From Tetrastigma voinierianum (taxonomy: Eukaryota > Streptophyta > Magnoliopsida > Vitales > Vitaceae), in contig JAEQBH010005405.1 in NCBI GenBank assembly GCA_016808115.1, forward strand, positions 1 to 64,000: 64,000 nt of DNA. Direction: 5' to 3'. The notes below the pieces were generated by a model. The model did not search any database. It was given only the letters and a program-made list of their open reading frames with translations, and was not told the origin of the DNA. Positions within the stretch are counted from its first letter, which is position 1; each line of letters begins with the position of its first letter. Of the stretch, positions 23,701-35,248 are shown one piece after another. The translations under genes were made by a program, and so were the position numbers.

Positions 23701-24299
23701 TAACAAGCCTAGCTCGAGAATGTTCAAAGCTACGGCTCGGCTCGTCGTTACCGATACTAGCTGGAGACACCCCTGACCTCGCACGGAAGCTGAAGCCTTT
23801 GGTATATGTTTGAGGGCACATCGCGGCTGCTTGATGTGGAACCCCCGCCTCTCGGCAGTAGCCACGACCTACGTCACTGTTGAAATGACTATCATGAATT
23901 TGAGCAAGGTGGTGAAATTTTGTAGAGGAACGAAAACTATTAATGCTCGGATTGAATCAAGAATAGAAAATGTAAAAAGCTCCGTGAACAAAAATTGATG
24001 GGCTCCGTAAAAGCCTCGTCAGAAAATTGATACTGTGTTAATATCGATGGTCGACGATCGACGAGGTGCGGGGCAAGGGATTCCCTTCCTAGACACTACC
24101 CAATCTTAGGGGAGTGCATGAACTAAGCTATGCTAGTGAGCACACTTTTGAAAATGGATTAAGTCAGGGCCGTTTCTGAGGAGTGGTAAGGGTGAGCGGC
24201 GATTGCCTAAACTGCGAGAAAGACCCCGGAGAAAAGAGGAAGGCAGAACACATATTCATTAAGAGGACTCGATGAAGAAAGAATGCCTCCTCCATTTCC
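20785..24299 (+). other. Athila-like internal region, gag side, unreadable
   Basis: No continuous gag can be followed. Short frames such as 21023-21376 show no family I recognise. The stretch from about 21740 to 23150 is more GC- and CpG-rich than its surroundings and carries repeated 'ggctcgg' words at about 22175-22250. It may be captured or foreign sequence inside the element. From 23160 to 23480 it is AT-rich. The gag C-terminus becomes readable only after about 24300. Confidence 0.35.
23520..23775 (-). mobile_element. Possible hAT-like transposon end
   Basis: On the minus strand this begins CAGGGGTGTCTCC and continues with repeated CGAGCC/GAGCTCG words. That matches the terminal and subterminal organisation of many plant hAT elements (CAGGGGTGT terminus followed by GAGCCGAGC repeats). 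Only one terminus is visible. I found no matching CAGGGGTGT end on the plus strand to the left, and no 8-bp target duplication. A truncated non-autonomous element is the best guess. Confidence 0.3.
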
Positions 24300-24910
24300 C
24301 CCGAAGCCTTTGAGAGCGAAAAGAGGCCTCTAAGCGAAGGCATCACGGAAGTCTTGGGGCGAGGTAAAGGTGAACATCCCGGCTGCTTGACATGATCAAG
24401 CATATTGGAGCACATGCTAAATTTCTAAAGGACTTGTGCACGATCCAAGAAAGGCAGGCATTGACAAGAAGCCTTCTGACCCGAACAAGTCGGCTCTATC
24501 GATCTGAAACCTTGGTGGAAATACGAAGATCCGGATCCGCCGTCTCGGTCGACGTGGAGGATGCATAGATAAGGCAACGCTGGGTGGGAGCGACTCTTGC
24601 CATACTCGATTGGCACAAGCAATTAGGTTTGGGAGAGCTGAAGCCTACTAACATTACCCTATCCTTGGCGGATCGATCGGTGAAAATGCAGGGAATAGTT
24701 GAGGATGTCTTGGTGAAGTAAGGCGGAATTCTCTTACATCACGTAGTTTCGTGGTTCTTGTCTGAGCCGGTGGCGAGGGCATTAACTAAGTGCCCATCAT
24801 GCTTGGGGCCATTTTTGCCACACCTAATGCCATAATCAAGCGTCGAGATGGGTCATGCGGCTCGCGCCGTGACATGACATTGGAGCTCGACATTTTCACT
24901 TGAGCATCGG
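24300..24910 (+). pseudogene. Athila gag C-terminus and aspartic protease, decayed
   Basis: In shifting frames the sequence matches the Athila gag-to-protease stretch. 'VKVNIPLLDMIKQ' / 'AKFLKDLC' can be followed at about 24367-24440. The protease core lies at about 24560-24725, with 'LLPYSI', 'KQLGLGELKPTNITLSLADRSVK' split by a frame change, and 'GIVEDVLVK'. A trailing section near 24780-24900 keeps 'LGPFLP' and 'MTLELDIFT'-like words. The DLGAS-type active-site aspartate is not visible; the position reads as TLGWER in one frame. Stops and shifts make it non-functional. RT should follow within 1 kb but is absent. Confidence 0.7.
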
Positions 24911-25406
24911 ATAAACCCCGACGAGAGGATGAGACGAATCAGGAAAAGTGCACTTTGGTAGCACAGGTTGAAAGCATAGTGCTCAAAAACTGTAGGAAGA
25001 GTTAACAAAGAACAAAGAAGCAGTTAATGAAGAATCAACTGCATCAGTCACCCCTCCTGCATTAGTCATCCCACCAGCACCACCAGAGAGCAGGATGCTT
25101 AACACAAAGACCGAAGATTTGAACTCAAGCGCAACACACCTCACCCTGAAGCAAGGAGGAGCTTCTCCTCCTGAGACCCTCCATGAAACCTCTTGGGTGC
25201 CTGGCCCAAAAATTAGTTCTGAGAACTTGGAAACCACTCCAAATTTTGATGGGATTTTATACATTATTTGAGTTTTAAATTAGAATTTTCCTTTATATCT
25301 TAAAATTTCAACATTTACAAGCTTATCTTCTCATAATTTTTGTTTTGTGTTTGTGTGAGGTTCGGTGTTGAAGGAGAAATTTAAAAATTTTACTTTAGAA
25401 TTTCCC

Positions 25407-25429
25407 AGGTTGCGAAATTTTCGCAACCT
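25407..25429. repeat. 23-bp near-perfect palindrome
   Basis: AGGTTGCGAAATTTTCGCAACCT is self-complementary apart from the central position. It lies about 270 bases upstream of the env-position ORF. The TTGCGA/TCGCAA core recurs in the element's own right LTR at about 29107-29123 (GTTGCGA, 3-nt spacer, TCGCAAC). Internal region and LTR therefore share a palindromic word. Confidence 0.7.
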
Positions 25430-25695
25430 GCAAATATTCGCATTCTCATCACTGTTCATCATCACCCGCCTGTAACTCTCCGTTTGCCTGCAACTCTTCG
25501 TTTCACGCTCCTGTAATAAATTTTTATAATTTTTTGAGTCATCTAATTAATGGTCACTAAAGACCATTAATTGTTTTATACTTCTCACTACCCTCCTATA
25601 TAAACCCCTTTGACCTTCATTTTCATTTCATCTTTCACCTTCCCAGTTTCTAAAAACCCACTTTCCCTTTCAATTTGATCTTTTCCGGCCCAAAA

Positions 25696-27558
25696 ATGGC
25701 GAAGACTCGTGGGGCTCATTCCTTCCGGCCGCGGGTGCGTCGGACCTCCACTCCCCTGCTAGCACCTCCACTCCAGGAGCATCCGCCGCCGCCGCCGGAC
25801 CCAGCATAGCCGCTGCGCTCCCTATTGCTCTAGCTAGGGCCACCACGCGAGCCTCTGTCTCGTATCCTCAGGTTGCCCCGACTCACCCAGTAAACGCCTC
25901 AGGCGATCGCATTTGCCACTTCCCTGCCCCTGCTTAGTGTAGGGTAGTGCTCTCTTTCTTCTTGGTGCGGGCTCATCCTCTATGGCCCCTGCCCAAAGGA
26001 GATATCATACTAGAGTTGGCCCCACTCCACCATCTCCTCCACATTCGAGGCCTGACCGAGGAGAACCTCGTAGATCTGAGAGGGCGGACAGGGCCCAGAA
26101 GTCATCCGGCCCGGGACAGGCGCCACCCTCCTTATCAGGGCATTGCTGGAGCCCCAGGACCTATCCCCTGCATCCATTATCAGGCGGCCTTACTTCCATT
26201 GCAGCCCCATCCCAGGGAATGTTGACTGTAGTGGGAGAGACTTGCACGGGGAGGTTCACTACGATCTCCCGGCATTTGCCCGAGACCGGGCTCGAGACTC
26301 CATGCTCCTCGTGCGGGAGATACCATCCCCGGAAGCCGTTCATGGCCGCGCGTGGATGCTTTATCTCGGTGGTGTCGAGTTTTATCACCACGATGATGTC
26401 TAGGAGAGAGGCCAACCCGGCCTTTGCATTTTCCATCGACGGCTTTGCGAGGATGCCCGGGCCTCCCGGCATCGCCGTTGCTCTCCATATGCCAGTGGTC
26501 CTCGCCAACATAGCCGACTATAGACAGTGGCCCCATCCCTTGACCAGGGAGATGGTCCAGCTTCTCTCCATGGACGCTACTAGTGGGACTATATTATTCA
26601 GGCGGCACCTTCCGCAGCGTATGTTTTTATAGACCCATTTTGGTCCCAATATGTTCCCACGGCTCCAGCGCGTCGTTTAGAATTATTTTGGAGGCCTTAT
26701 ATCATATTTCAGAGGGCTTCTGGTTCAGTCCAGCAAAGCTAATTATGACGTCCTTGTTCCACTTTGAGGAATGGGTCCGCCGTAGGAGTTGCCGCCGTGA
26801 GTGCATGCCTCTCCTATTCCACGACTCTATCTTGGGTGCTAGGCACGTCGGGTTCCCAGTCGAGCCTCGATTGGAGCGTCGCTATGGGCGTGAGGCCGCC
26901 CCTTGCGTCGATCGGTGGCAGGCCATGCCTCGTGCCTTTCATCTTCCCTCGGGACCCGGCCCGAGGACGAAGCGGTTGTTGATAGTCACTAGGGACCTAT
27001 CACATGTTAAGCACCTTTGAGGAGCCTTGGCTCCGGCTACCCGTCAGTTCCTCATCCGGTCCTCCCGGCTCCACCTACACTAGCTCCAGGACCTCACGAC
27101 TCTGATGCCCTCTTATCCTTCAAAACCCTCGACCCCCCATGCTCCTTGCTCATTCGAACATAGGCGGCCAGAGCACCTCACTTTCCCTCGTGATGCGTAC
27201 CATCTCCTTTGGGGACTTCACGACTATCATGGAGGTAGTCCACACATTCTCCACCATTGCGACTTCATTTGCAGCCTCCCATGCCACCCTCGCAGATAGG
27301 ATGACTCGCACTGAGGCTGTCATGGCTCAGACCAGCGCCATCTATTGAAATCAAGCCATGCTGTCACGGCTCCAAAGTCACATGGGCACCACTACGGTCT
27401 CTCGCTATGTCCCTGCCGCAGGGCCTCTGTTACCCTCCCAGCGGGATCAGCTCCTCCACCACCAGCCCCTGCAGATCCCTTGGATGTATTGGCAGCTGCG
27501 CGGCATCGATCGCTTCCTCGGCACCTCAGCTGTCCCGGGCGAGGGCGATTCTTCTTGA
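25696..27558 (+). pseudogene. Athila env-position ORF ('putative plant transposon protein' type)
   Basis: ATG at 25696 starts MAKTRG, the usual start of this family, followed by a proline/arginine-rich N-terminus. A stop falls near 25807. Longer open stretches follow in different frames: 25982-26632, 26143-26403 and 26583-27020. Recognisable words are 'PASIIRRPYF', 'DLPAFARD', 'VVLANIADYRQWPHP', 'REMVQLLSMD', 'ILEALYHISEGFWFSPAKLIMTSLFHFEEWV' in two parts, and a C-terminal 'RMTRTEAVMAQTSAI' coiled stretch near 27300. The family is common in Athila-type elements of grapevine and other eudicots and is of unknown function. At least four frame changes and several stops are present. It is clearly GC-richer than its flanks. 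Confidence 0.75.
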
Positions 27559-28828
27559 CCACCCGTTGAGGAGTACCGCTCCCTCGCTTCTTTTGATCTA
27601 CACCCCATTGCGGACAATGGTATACTTGGTTGGGGGGGAGAGTTAGTGTTGGAAGTGATGTTCATACTGCTGATTTCAGTTTTGTTTGTACCACCTGCTC
27701 AGCAAAGCCCATTTTTGTATGTTAATGGCTTGTTGTATACTTCATTTTGAAAAGCTGAAATTTTTGTGAAATACACCTTTATATATATAATACAACTCCA
27801 TTTTTCTACACTTTTGCAAATCATTTTGGCCCCTATTTTTTTTGTGGTTCTGCCTTTCCCGTAAGTTGAAAAGTTGAAGCACTGTATGCTACCATCAATG
27901 CTAAAAAAGTTCCATGCATGATTAAGTAGATGGTTAGTTGAAATCCCCGAGTATTCAACCTTTTTCATCCACCTTTAGCTAACCGCTGATTACTTACGTC
28001 GGTTTTTCGTCAATAAGTGAAAGTGTATACCTTACCTTGCAAAACCGGCCTTAGCCTTGCTCACCACCTATAATAGGTTAAAGTTCCCCATGAATGAAGG
28101 CAATGTGTCTTCCAAAAGAAAAAGAAAAGATAAAGAAAGGGCGAGAAAAAGAAAGAATAGAAAAGCCGCTGATTGCTTTGCTGAAACGAAACGCGGTCCG
28201 GGTATATGAGCCTTTAAGGCTTTGTTGCCCTAAACCAAGCGGGTTGGGAGCCACTTGGAAACTTAGTGCTCGCTACATGGGTGGATGGGTGAGTTTAGCG
28301 AAGTTATGAGTCTTTGGATTCTAGAAATCATTCGAGTTAGGGTGAAACCTATAGAGTTAGTGGTTGAAAGATCCTTTTGACTTGATGCCTAAACCTTGGT
28401 TGGTTGAAGTCATCGGTGGATCCACAGTTACGGACTTTGGTGGTCGAGTTCTTAGCATTGCTTCTACAATACGAAAAGAGTTGTGAAATAAGAGTGGAGC
28501 GAAGCTCGTCGGGTTGGTCGATCCCAAGGCATTGGCGTAGCTTGGTTGGGAAAGAGCCAGCAAACATTGAGTAGTGATCACCTAAAAACACTTAGATTTT
28601 GGTGGAAGTTCAAGCTAATTTCCTAGGAATGAACACTGCTCTGGAACTTGTTCTTGTATGGCATTTATTCTCCCGGCGTTTTTTGTCAGAGTCCCGATTT
28701 TCATGCGAAGGTAAGGCCTTGCCTCACAGCACACTTTTGGAGCAGACAATCCTTTTTGCATACATAGCCTCCATGATCTTCTTATTTTATCATTGCTAAG
28801 GAATTTGGCAATGTGTCGATTAAGGGAG
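27559..28828 (+). other. Athila 3' non-coding region with polypurine tract
   Basis: It starts with a G-rich 'ggttgggggggagagttag' motif near 27628, as expected after the env-position ORF. It continues without conserved coding sequence and ends with the PPT attaagggag (28819-28828) directly before the LTR start TGATTGAG. A lysine-rich frame at 28094-28309 is probably chance. Confidence 0.6.
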
Positions 28829-30160
28829 TGATTGAGTACCGAATAGTCTTATTTTGAGCCCTCGTTATTGCGGGTTTTAAGCACTTTTTTTGTGTACTAA
28901 TCGCTTTAAATATTGATTGATACATTGAGGTCTAGGCTTTGCTGCGATCACATTTATGGCTATTTTGTAGTTTGTAGGTCAAATACCTCATTATCTTCAA
29001 TCAGATTCAAACGACGAACGATAGGTCGAAGATGCATGATCGAACAGGAGGAAAGTGGAGCAAAAAATCTTGAAGAAGGAAAATTCGGTGAAAAGTTTCT
29101 CGGGGTTGCGAAAGTCGCAACCTGCGGGGTTCCTTGGTGCGAAACCCCGCAACATTGCTCCACACTCTTGTTGACTACTTTTAACCCAGCTTTTTGTTTT
29201 GCTTTAGCAAAAAATTGCCCTTGATGTAATTTTGGTTCCCTTAGACGTTGTTGTAATTTCCTTGTTACTGAGCACCTATATAAGCTCAGTCAAGCTTGTA
29301 ATTTCAATCAATCTTTCAATCCATCAATCAATCAATAAAATTGGGCACGAAGCTTCCTCTCCCTCGGTTGGTTGGTGATTTTCTCTCCCTTTCCTTCACT
29401 TTCTTGCATTTTCTCACTAGCCAAACACCCCTTGATGATGAAAAATCAAGGGATGCTCGGCTAAAACCCCTCATCCTTGAAGGGGAAGGCCACTGGGTGT
29501 TAGTTTTGAGGCAAGCTGCATGTTCTCATGCTTTTCATGTATGCATTTAAGGGTATTTGCGTTCCTGCTTCTCACCTTAGGTTAAATCTCTTAGGAATGC
29601 TCTCTCTAACGTGTATTTGGCAGAAAGGCTTTTGGGTTGATGGATTACTTATCACTAGATCCCGCGATACAGGTTAGTTGTCTCTTATTAGTTCTTTTGA
29701 AGGGTAGGTTTGGGAGGTGTGTTCTCATAGTTTGGGAACGTATGCTCATTAAATACCATTTTCAAGAGGAAAGCTTTGGGGTTTAGGTTTAAAGCTAAAT
29801 GAAGATCAGGTTCGAGGAAGCCCATTATGTCATCACCTCCCAATGCAGAGAGAAAAGACCTAAGGACATGTCAGTTAACTTAGGAGCCCTAAGCCTAGTG
29901 GCACGAGACTTGAGGAGTTCTCTTTGCTTTTATTTCAATTTACTTCTAGTTTTCAATACATTCACCCTGTTTGCTTTTCACATAAATCCTAAAAATCCAA
30001 AGAGGAAACACCATTTTCAAAGCACTGCAACTCTTCTCTCACGAAGAAAACTCATCCCTGTGTTCGACCCTAGAGCCACTATACTGTAGTAGCTTTGCTA
30101 CGACAGTAGGAGGAATTTAGGTTTATAAATATTGTTGATTCCGAAACAACCTACTTTGCA
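28829..30160 (+). repeat. Athila-like 3' LTR
   Basis: Direct copy of 19466-20784, starting TGATTGAGTACCG right after the PPT and ending near 'cctactttgca'. It retains CTATATAAGC (29276-29285) and AATAAA near 29334. It differs from the left copy by many small deletions and substitutions, so the insertion is old. Its GC-rich patch (29095-29160) contains two inverted repeats: GTTGCGA/TCGCAAC, and TGCGGGGTT/AACCCCGCA with an 11-nt spacer. The left copy has lost both. Confidence 0.75.
29276..29285 (+). promoter_or_regulatory. TATA box of the Athila 3' LTR
   Basis: CTATATAAGC lies about 50 bases upstream of the 'caatcaatcaataaaa' poly(A) signal region, the compact R layout expected for this lineage. 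The 5' LTR copy is mutated here, which would weaken expression of the whole element. Confidence 0.5.
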
Positions 30161-32199
30161 TTCGAATCAATGCCTAGTAGAATAATTCCTACTGAGGCTA
30201 CTACCCTCCTAAGTCCACATGAAAGGTTCACATTCACATTCACATCAACATTCAAAAACAGAATATGCCATTTAACTTGGAATTCTACACGCATGAAATG
30301 AGATGGGAGCTCACTCATGCACCATGCCACAGAAGTCATTACCGACTCCACACACAATGCATGTGCCAATTTGTGATAAATCTGTCATTTATGAATCTCA
30401 TCCAATGATCACTTTCAAACAAAATTTCATTTTGTTTATAAACCAAAACTATGGATGGCACATCTAGAATGACCATTCAGTATACAAAACCATGTGTCTT
30501 TTGTGGACAATTAAAATTTTCAAGGTCTCACCAAAGGCTTCGCACGCCTTCCTACTCTTTTTGGACTTTCACCGTCTGAGTGTATGAACCAATCCGGGTC
30601 TTTCACCCGAAGGAGTGCCTAGCCCTTCTTGCTATTACCCAACACAAGTTTTCTTTCCATGTCATGCAACCGTGCGACTTTGTTGAACTTCATTCAACGA
30701 TACCGAGCCCACTTCTCAATCACCCAATGTGGTAATTGATTTCAACCATGCACTCACACCCATGAAATGCGATGTTTCCTAGGGATATGCAATGTGATGC
30801 ACCATTGCATGTCAATGTCATGCCACATATGTAATGAATGTCATATGGACAACTGAAGTCATACAATTCATCATGTATCATGGATAATTATATCAATATG
30901 CATACAATTTCCAAATAAACATACATCAATGTCAATATATTAGAACACACATATCAACTTTTCATCATATCAACACAATCAAGCAATTAGTACACTTGGT
31001 GAAACAAATCAAAATTTCAACAGAGATGTGAGAACCAAATTCCATTCTCTAGCATATGGTCATATTTTAGACTTAGAGAGCTTTTCATAGAGTCCAAGAA
31101 CATGCAAATCGGATTTCAGACAAGAAAGATATGGTCGTACAAAGTTAGAGGCTTGAAGATGTGTATGAGCAGTAGAGACCGCATAATGGCGCCAAATCCG
31201 CTATAGCGTACTTGAGCTCTAAATCCTCCATAGCCTAGCCACGTAATTGCACCAAGACTGCACACAATAACGCCAAGACTACACATAATAGCGTGCCTGA
31301 GAACATCATGGGCGGCTATTGTACACCCAATTTTGACCTAAAACAACTCCTTAAACAAGCCATAAAACCGTCCCAAGTAAAACCACAAAACCATCCGAAT
31401 TAAAGCCAAAAAACATGCCATAAACATGGAACAAAAACCGTCCCAAACTCAGCCCAAAACCAACTTCAAAACAATCCTGAATCATCCCAAAGGTAGGAAT
31501 AAACCAAAGTAGGAAGAATCCCTACCTCTTGATGTGTAGTAGAAATCGTAGGAAGCCTCAAAACACTTCCCTAAACCCGGAAGTATGATTTCCCAAATCT
31601 TCTCCTTTGGATCTTCGGTGAAATCCCTCTTTTTAGGTACCCACGCATAGCCCTCATTGAGGAGATGAACTTTAACTCTTGGCTCGACGAGTTTTCGACG
31701 CGAACTCAGGAAGCGCGAAGGCTTAAGATTTCCTTTTTTTCTCTCCATGTCTCTCTGCGTGCCAACCGGCCAGAATTTGGGATATTTTGTGCAAAATATC
31801 GATTTTTCCTTTTATGCTTCAACACATGGCTCACGTCGCTATGTGTCCCTCTTCTGTTCGATCAGTTTTGTTCTAAAACAAATTTGTTGCATACTGGTTT
31901 AAGTTCAATTTATTTTATATGAACTTTCTTTAAATTATTTCCCAACTTTCAATATTTTCTCAAAAATCTTGTTTTCAAGTGTCACCAGGCACCCGTTACC
32001 TCGAAAAACGTGAAAATTCCGACCGTTTTGGAATCCGACGAAATTCATCTAGGACTAGTTTTAGGTAAAGGCGAATCGATAATTGAGGTATGTTTCTACC
32101 GTAAATGCGAGGTCAGCAAAATTTCGGGTTGCGACACATTGCTATTGGTGCAATTTGCCGTTTTGCCATTTTTAGAAAATTCAAATTTATTGGTTTACA
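30161..32199 (-). repeat. Element X LTR, part 2
   Basis: On the minus strand the integrase remnant at 33165-32330 is followed by the purine tract TTTTAAGGGGGAAGAA (32215-32200) and then TGTAAACC. A second, more LTR-like start, TGTCGCAACCCGAAATTTT, lies 63 bases further on (32136). Either could be the true LTR start. The LTR runs to about 30161, where the Athila element interrupts it, and its end lies at 19079. A GC-rich patch (about 31181-31325) holds four variants of a GGCGC(C/T)ATTATGTG-like word and CGCTATAGCG. No genes. Confidence 0.55.
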
Positions 32200-32329
32200 T
32201 TCTTCCCCCTTAAAATTATGTCCCAAAATTCACATACACACATCACATACAATCACATGCATATGCAATAGTCATTTAATATCAATGACTAAAAACATAC
32301 ATTCCTCCTCGAATAAGAAATGATAATTG

Positions 32330-33165
32330 GCACGCATAGTGTCTTCGCGTTCCCACGTTGCCTCCTCCACTCCTCGGTGCTTCCACAACACCTTTACTAG
32401 CCTCACAGTCTTGCCTCACAAAACTTGATCCCGGTTGTCCATGATACGTATCGGTCCCTCCTCGAAGGTTCCATCCACATCAATAACAAGCTCGCCCCAA
32501 TCTACTACATGAGTCAAATTTGGAGTGTACTTCTGGAGCATGGAGACATGGAATATCGCATGAACACTAGCTAAATTCGGTGGTAGTGTCAACCGGTAAG
32601 CAACTGTACCCACCCTCTCTAGTATCTCGATGGGCCCGATATACCTTGGAGAAAACTTTCCTCGCTTGTCGAACCTGACCACTCCTTTCTTATGCATTAC
32701 CTTCAAGAAAACATGATCACCCACCTTAAACTCTAGAGGTCGTCGCCATCTGTCAGCGTAGCTCTTCTGCCGGCTCTGAGTCGTGAGAAGACACTTCCAT
32801 ATCAATTCCACCTTCTTAGAGGGGTCTTTAACCAAATTGCACTGCACTGGCCTCTTCTCCCACCTCCGTCTAACAAACCAGTAGATCGCTATGGGCCCCA
32901 TATACGCTCATAAGGTGTCATCCGTATGCTTGATAACCATTGTTATAGGCGAATTCCACTAAGCGGTAATGCTCTTCCCATCTACCCTCGAGATCAAGAC
33001 ATGCCCGTAGCATGTCCTCTAATGTCCGGATGGTTCTCTCGACGACCGCCTATCCTGATAAAAATATTGCTCATCATCAACCGGCGGTCCCCATGGCTCA
33101 CCGGAACTCTCCAAAATGAGCCGTAAACTCGATCTCGATCCGATATAACGGATAATGTGTACCCT
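32330..33165 (-). pseudogene. Element X integrase C-terminal half (chromovirus)
   Basis: Minus-strand reading from 33165 gives the end of the integrase core. 'FTAHF' and 'ERTIRTLEDMLRACLDLEGRWEEHYRLVEFAYNNGYQ' are split by frame changes. The frame 32901-32416 follows with 'RQKSYADRWRRPLEFKVGDHVFLKV', 'KRGKFSPRYIGPIEILERVG' and 'LASVHAIFHVSMLQKYTP', the GPY/F-type module of Ty3/gypsy integrases. A chromodomain-like tail ('VRLVKVLWKHRGVEEATWE') is read to about 32330. Everything upstream is lost at a breakpoint between 33165 and 33260, where a different element (Y) begins. The GPY/F and chromodomain tail indicate a Tekay/Del-like chromovirus. Confidence 0.8.
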
Positions 33166-33259
33166 ATCATGAGGTATAATCACTCTAGTTTTAATCTCTA
33201 CTTAATCTTTAGATACTTGTTTTGGTGTCAATGTTATAAGAGCCATGTTTTTCCTTCAT

Positions 33260-34843
33260 GAAACTGAAACAATTCTTGAAACCACCATGGTTGGCTCTCC
33301 TATCAAATTACCAAGGCCTGCCCAATAATATGTGAGAAGCATACATAGGGACAACACAAAGAACCTCATTATGATAATTCCCAATTGAAAATGGCACAAT
33401 CACTTGCTTTTTCACCCTCACTTCCCTACTATCATTCAACCGCTACAACTTATATGGTTTAGGGTGTTTAAGTGTTTGTAATTGTAGCTTCTCAACTAAA
33501 AAACCACTAGCAACATTAGTACAACTCCCATCATCAATAATCAAACTACAAACCTTATTATTAACATGGTAGCGAGTATGGAAAATATTTTCACGTTGTT
33601 GCTCAATGTCATCCTCCTTCACTTGGGCACTCAAAACACGCCTTGTCACCAACACCTCTACTTCCACAGGAAACTCCAAATCAACGTCACTTGTATCAAG
33701 TGGTGGCATTGGCTCCTCCTCCTCATCTTCACTATCAGTCATGATTTCCCCTCCACACATCACCATGGTTCTCTGTTGGCAAGGCAGACCCATGCCATGA
33801 CATTTAAAACATTTAATATCTCGATTATGTCATTAGCTCAAGTCTACCTTTGTTAACTACAAATAGACTCTCTTTCTTCTTTGTTGTTTCAACCTTGGGT
33901 TTGAAAGTGCTCACATCATCCTTTCTCCAATTTGACTTCCATGAAGATGAATTTTGCCTAAAGTTGGTATTTGATCGATTGCCCTACCTTGGCAATTGAC
34001 ATGCCACCTTGATCGCCATGTGCAACAAGTCCTCCATCCCCACATAATGCTGCAACTCTACAATGTTGGCGATGTCATAATTTAAGCCATTAAGAAATCT
34101 CTCCATGGTGGCTTCACGATCATCCTCAACATTGGCTCGATCATGGCATTCTCCATCTCCCTCAGAGTATTCATCTACACTCTTGATCCTGAATAAGACC
34201 CTACAATTTATTATACAAATCACTATAATAACGGTTGGGGATAAATCTTTTCCTCATCACAACCTTCATTTCATTCCATGTCATGATAGGGCGTTCTTGG
34301 TTATGCCTTCGAGTCATCACAAGTTGGTCCCACCAAATAATGGCCTAATCAGTGAACTCAACCACTGCTAGTTTGACTTTCTTCTCTTCGGAATAATGAT
34401 GACAATCAAACACCATCTCTACCTTTTTTTTCCCATTCCAAATAAGCCTTTAGATCATTCCTCCCTTGGAAAGATGGAATCTTCAGCTTGATGTTTCCAA
34501 GATGTAGATCAACTTCTTCATGCCTCATCGGGATCCCATCAGATTCTTGGATCTTCATTCTTTATCCTTTGTGGTGCAAATATATTCACTTCCTCAACTG
34601 AATCTCCTTCTCATCTCCAAGTTCATCCTCAAGCTCTTCATGATTCAAGGTTGTCGGAACACACCTTTCTTGTCTTTGAGTTTGAGGAAGTACTTGTCTC
34701 AACACCTCTTCATTTTGTTCAATCCGATCTCGCATGTCATTCATCAGAACATCCAATCTTACAAAGTGTTGTTGCATGGCCTACAGTATGAAGGATTGGT
34801 TTTGCCCCACCTCCCTATTTGCAATATCATTACTTGAAGACAT
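33260..34843 (-). pseudogene. Element Y gag and aspartic protease (gypsy)
   Basis: The gag start ATG is at 34843 (MSSSNDIANREVGQ), followed by a stop after about 20 codons. 34777-34586 gives a coiled 'DVLMNDMRDRIEQNEEVLRQ' segment. The region near 34540-34260 reads the gag core ('GRNDLKAYLEWEKKVE', 'VVEF'). 34223-33984 has 'VEDDREATMERFLNGLNYDIANIVELQHYVGMED'-type sequence. The protease frame 33793-33443 contains VCSLIIDDGSCTNVAS, the active-site region, and continues to about 33260 with 'ILLGRPWQFDRR'-like words out of frame. RT and integrase are missing at the junction with element X. The order and the iMet-like PBS support a gypsy chromovirus. Confidence 0.8.
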
Positions 34844-35248
34844 TATCAAATTAAGGAAAGAATTAGAAAAAAAAAAAAACCTCACAACACTCCCTCACGT
34901 GTTTCACTCACAAATTTTTTTTTTCACTCAATATTTGACTTTTTTGATAATGAAAATCACTCTTGCCTTTTTCCACTCTTGAACTTCACTTTTTTTTTTT
35001 TTGTTCTTATTTAACTAACTAATGATAAAAGATCAACCCAAATAGGAATCCAAACAATGCCCAAAATATTACAAAGTGAACAAAAAAAAAAATCGAAAAT
35101 GAAGAATATACTATCTTCTTCTTCTTTTTGGATGATTATTATTATTATTATTTTATGATTTCCTTTTTTTATGTTTTTTTTGGCACTCAATTAAATTTCA
35201 AAAAACAAGAATTAAGATAAATACCAAATCGATGTTTGAAAGCCGAAA

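Larger units (their letters stand above)
19466..30160 (+). mobile_element. Athila-like element with two LTRs and no RT/integrase
   Basis: Two direct LTR copies (19466-20784 and 28829-30160) flank an internal region of about 8 kb. It holds a gag C-terminus/protease remnant (24300-24910), a long GC-rich ORF in the env position (25696-27558), a G-rich 'ggttgggggggagag' motif near 27628 and a PPT (28819-28828). This order matches the Athila lineage of Ty3/gypsy. No RT, RNase H or integrase motif was found between the protease and the env-position ORF, only about 0.8 kb of non-coding sequence. The element is therefore a deletion derivative or a non-autonomous form. It sits inside the LTR of minus-strand element X. 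No clean target-site duplication could be read. Confidence 0.75.

Noticed and set aside
22100..23775. Complete hAT element between the two GCTCGG-rich patches
   Set aside because: The patches are in direct, not inverted, orientation and only one CAGGGGTGT-type end exists.
26161..26536. Minus-strand frames of 116 and 118 residues
   Set aside because: They are shadows of the GC-rich env-position ORF on the plus strand.
34520..34982. Plus-strand frames of 105 and 82 residues
   Set aside because: They overlap the minus-strand gag start of element Y and show no family signal.
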